This document shows positions 44,820 to 46,083 of a stretch of DNA of 46,083 bases, piece by piece. Each line of letters opens with the position of its first letter. Position 1 is the first letter of the stretch. Under the pieces are notes generated by a model. That model was not told where the DNA came from and searched no databases. It saw only the letters and a list, made by a program, of their open reading frames with translations. A program made the translations under genes and the position numbers. Origin of the DNA: a virus; the IMG/VR virus record IMGVR_UViG_3300006735_000061, positions 1 through 46,083 of that record; one strand, given 5' to 3'.

Positions 44820-46083
44820 TTATTTAATATTTTTAAAGGCAGATCGTTTTATAGATTTACCATTTATTTTCTTTCTTTTTCTCCCCATATGTCTAAACGG
44901 ACTATTATTTAATTTAAACAAATTTTCTGACTTTTGCAACTTTTTAGCCGCATCATCTCTTATGATTTGCTTAGTATATCCCCTATTAGATTCTTGTATT
45001 CTCATAAAAGATACAAGTGCCACAAATGATACTAATCTATCCACGTTAACTCCATCTGCATATTCTTGCATTTCTTTTATTAACATAGGATCAGGAATTC
45101 TTTCTATTCCATAAGTTGTTCTAACAACAGTTCCATCCTCTTTTGTTTCTTGATCAAGTTCTTCTCTTACAAATTCTATCCCATAACTAAGAAGATGTGA
45201 CTTAAATAAAGTACCCGTATTTTTCCAACCATATTCTTGGAATACATTCTTATTAGCGCCTAAATCTTTTAAAAACATTATTTGACTTTTAGGAACTAAA
45301 TACTTTTGTTTCTTTCTACTTATCATATAGTTAATAAATAAAGAGATGTTATTCTCTATTACAGTCCATGCATTATACCATTCTATAATAAGTTCTAATC
45401 TTTGGTGTGTTTGTTTTATATCATCAAATCTTCCGCACCATGCTGCTACAATTTTACTTTGCTCAATATATGTTTCAGTTTCTGTTCCCGTTACTTTTGT
45501 GACTTCTACAGAATTTTTCATTACATAAATAGAACACAAAGAATCTGATGTTGTAGTTTTACCTTCTGCTACAGGGTCAATAGAAGCATAATAACTTCCA
45601 AAGTCTGGTTTTTCTTTATTAGGTCTTTCCCATACTACAAGACAACCTGTTTTATCTTCAGTTTTTTTATTTACTGGGAACTCACGTATAGGTTGCTTAT
45701 TACTTTTTGTAACAGTTGGTTTACCATTAGCATCTGTTGTTATATCTAAAAATTCATACCCATATTCTTTTTCCTCTATTCTTCTAGCTTGCGCAGAAAG
45801 AAGATGAGTAGGAAACACAGAAACAGATCTATTATCAAATGCTTCTTTTATATTTCTTGGGTGCTGGGATATTCTAAGTTGATAATCTTCTGGAGCTAGC
45901 TCTCTTTTCCAATTATCAAACTGTTCTTGTAAAGCTACAGTAGCTTCTTCTACTTTGGAGTTGCCATATTGATCTATGTGCGGGGGCATTGACCATTGTT
46001 CAGGAATAAATAAACCTGACATACCTTCAGTACCTTTATGATCTATTAAATTAGTTTCTACAGCATAAACATCTTTAGAAGTA
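44820..46083 (-). CDS. terL: terminase large subunit, nuclease half; N-terminus outside window
   Basis: The frame is open to the right edge, reading ...DVYAVETNLIDHKGTEGMSG, so the Met at 46022 is internal and the ATPase domain lies beyond the window. The visible 400+ residues hold an RNase H-type nuclease: YYASIDPVAEGKTTTSDSLC followed by SIYVMK supplies the first Asp, the WTVIENN segment supplies a conserved Glu, and VDRLVSFVALVSFM supplies the C-terminal Asp. The DP...G...T.DSL.SI pattern is the form seen in large terminases of Bacteroidota phages as I remember them. The C-terminus is Lys-rich and ends RKRKKINGKSIKRSAFKNIK. It cuts and packages DNA through the portal encoded next. Confidence 0.9.
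   Translation of the reverse strand, partial: TSKDVYAVETNLIDHKGTEGMSGLFIPEQWSMPPHIDQYGNSKVEEATVALQEQFDNWKRELAPEDYQLRISQHPRNIKEAFDNRSVSVFPTHLLSAQARRIEEKEYGYEFLDITTDANGKPTVTKSNKQPIREFPVNKKTEDKTGCLVVWERPNKEKPDFGSYYASIDPVAEGKTTTSDSLCSIYVMKNSVEVTKVTGTETETYIEQSKIVAAWCGRFDDIKQTHQRLELIIEWYNAWTVIENNISLFINYMISRKKQKYLVPKSQIMFLKDLGANKNVFQEYGWKNTGTLFKSHLLSYGIEFVREELDQETKEDGTVVRTTYGIERIPDPMLIKEMQEYADGVNVDRLVSFVALVSFMRIQESNRGYTKQIIRDDAAKKLQKSENLFKLNNSPFRHMGRKRKKINGKSIKRSAFKNIK

Noticed and set aside
2487-46083. Stop-codon reassignment, which occurs in some crAss-like phages
   Set aside because: All long frames close normally with TAA or TGA at tight junctions, and no gene is interrupted by in-frame TAG or TGA.
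1-46083. CRISPR arrays, tRNA genes, insertion sequences, diversity-generating retroelement
   Set aside because: I saw no regularly spaced direct repeats, cloverleaf-like sequence, transposase or reverse transcriptase motif on either strand.

Overview
The window is one structural (virion) module from an AT-rich tailed double-stranded DNA phage that most likely infects a member of the Bacteroidota. Every gene I support reads on the minus strand, so transcription runs from high to low coordinates: terminase large subunit, portal, scaffold, major capsid protein, then neck, fibre and very large virion proteins. Four things point to a Bacteroidota host. Translation starts lack Shine-Dalgarno sequences and sit behind A-rich leaders. 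Intergenic promoter-like sites read TTG-N20-TATATTA, close to the Bacteroidota -33/-7 layout. The neck and long stabilization-type proteins have N-terminal signatures I associate with crAss-like and other Bacteroidota phages. Finally, the fibres carry Cys-rich modules that I recall from aquatic viral sequences. Small-protein families shared with marine phages and giant viruses (DUF5872-, DUF6321- and PSAYASG-type) suggest an aquatic source. This placement is inference from motifs, without a database search.

Layout in order of transcription. (1) 46083-40635: terminase (5' end off the window), portal and acidic scaffold. (2) 40602-38986: major capsid protein, closed by a strong directional terminator. 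(3) 38893-37874: an unrecognised head-region protein. (4) 37800-35061: about a dozen tiny, mostly very basic and often translationally coupled genes. Four of these are under 60 codons (59, 58, 58 and 21). (5) 35057-34359: a neck/adaptor-type protein. (6) 34281-32887: an abundant-type structural protein with its own tandem promoter motif and its own terminator. (7) 32818-25758: a small structural protein, a 51-residue zinc-ribbon-like protein and three long fibre-type proteins, closed by a terminator. (8) 25628-17626: a promoter, then three neck/connector-type proteins and a 1909-residue stabilization-type protein with overlapping starts and stops. (9) 17626-2: four giant or large proteins. One carries an N-terminal SET methyltransferase-like domain, LysM, a lytic transglycosylase and peptidoglycan-binding repeats. 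The next, 2333 residues, is a polyvalent protein with ADP-ribosyltransferase-like, HExxH and 'IQSD' domains. The last of the series runs off the left edge.

The genes work together as a particle-building programme. Terminase and portal package DNA, scaffold and capsid protein form the head, and neck proteins and the long stabilization protein form the portal-tail axis. The Cys-rich fibres probably contact the host. The giant proteins probably act at entry, opening peptidoglycan and possibly modifying host targets. The most unusual features are a recurring terminal motif (consensus roughly ELTxEEVxxYxxGGYVLEEL) at the ends and internal joints of the giant proteins, a viral-type SET domain in a cell-wall-degrading virion protein, and the dense cluster of basic mini-proteins beside the capsid genes. 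There is no gap over 300 bases without a gene. I saw no tRNA, rRNA, CRISPR array, insertion sequence, integrase or attachment site, and no sign of stop-codon reassignment.
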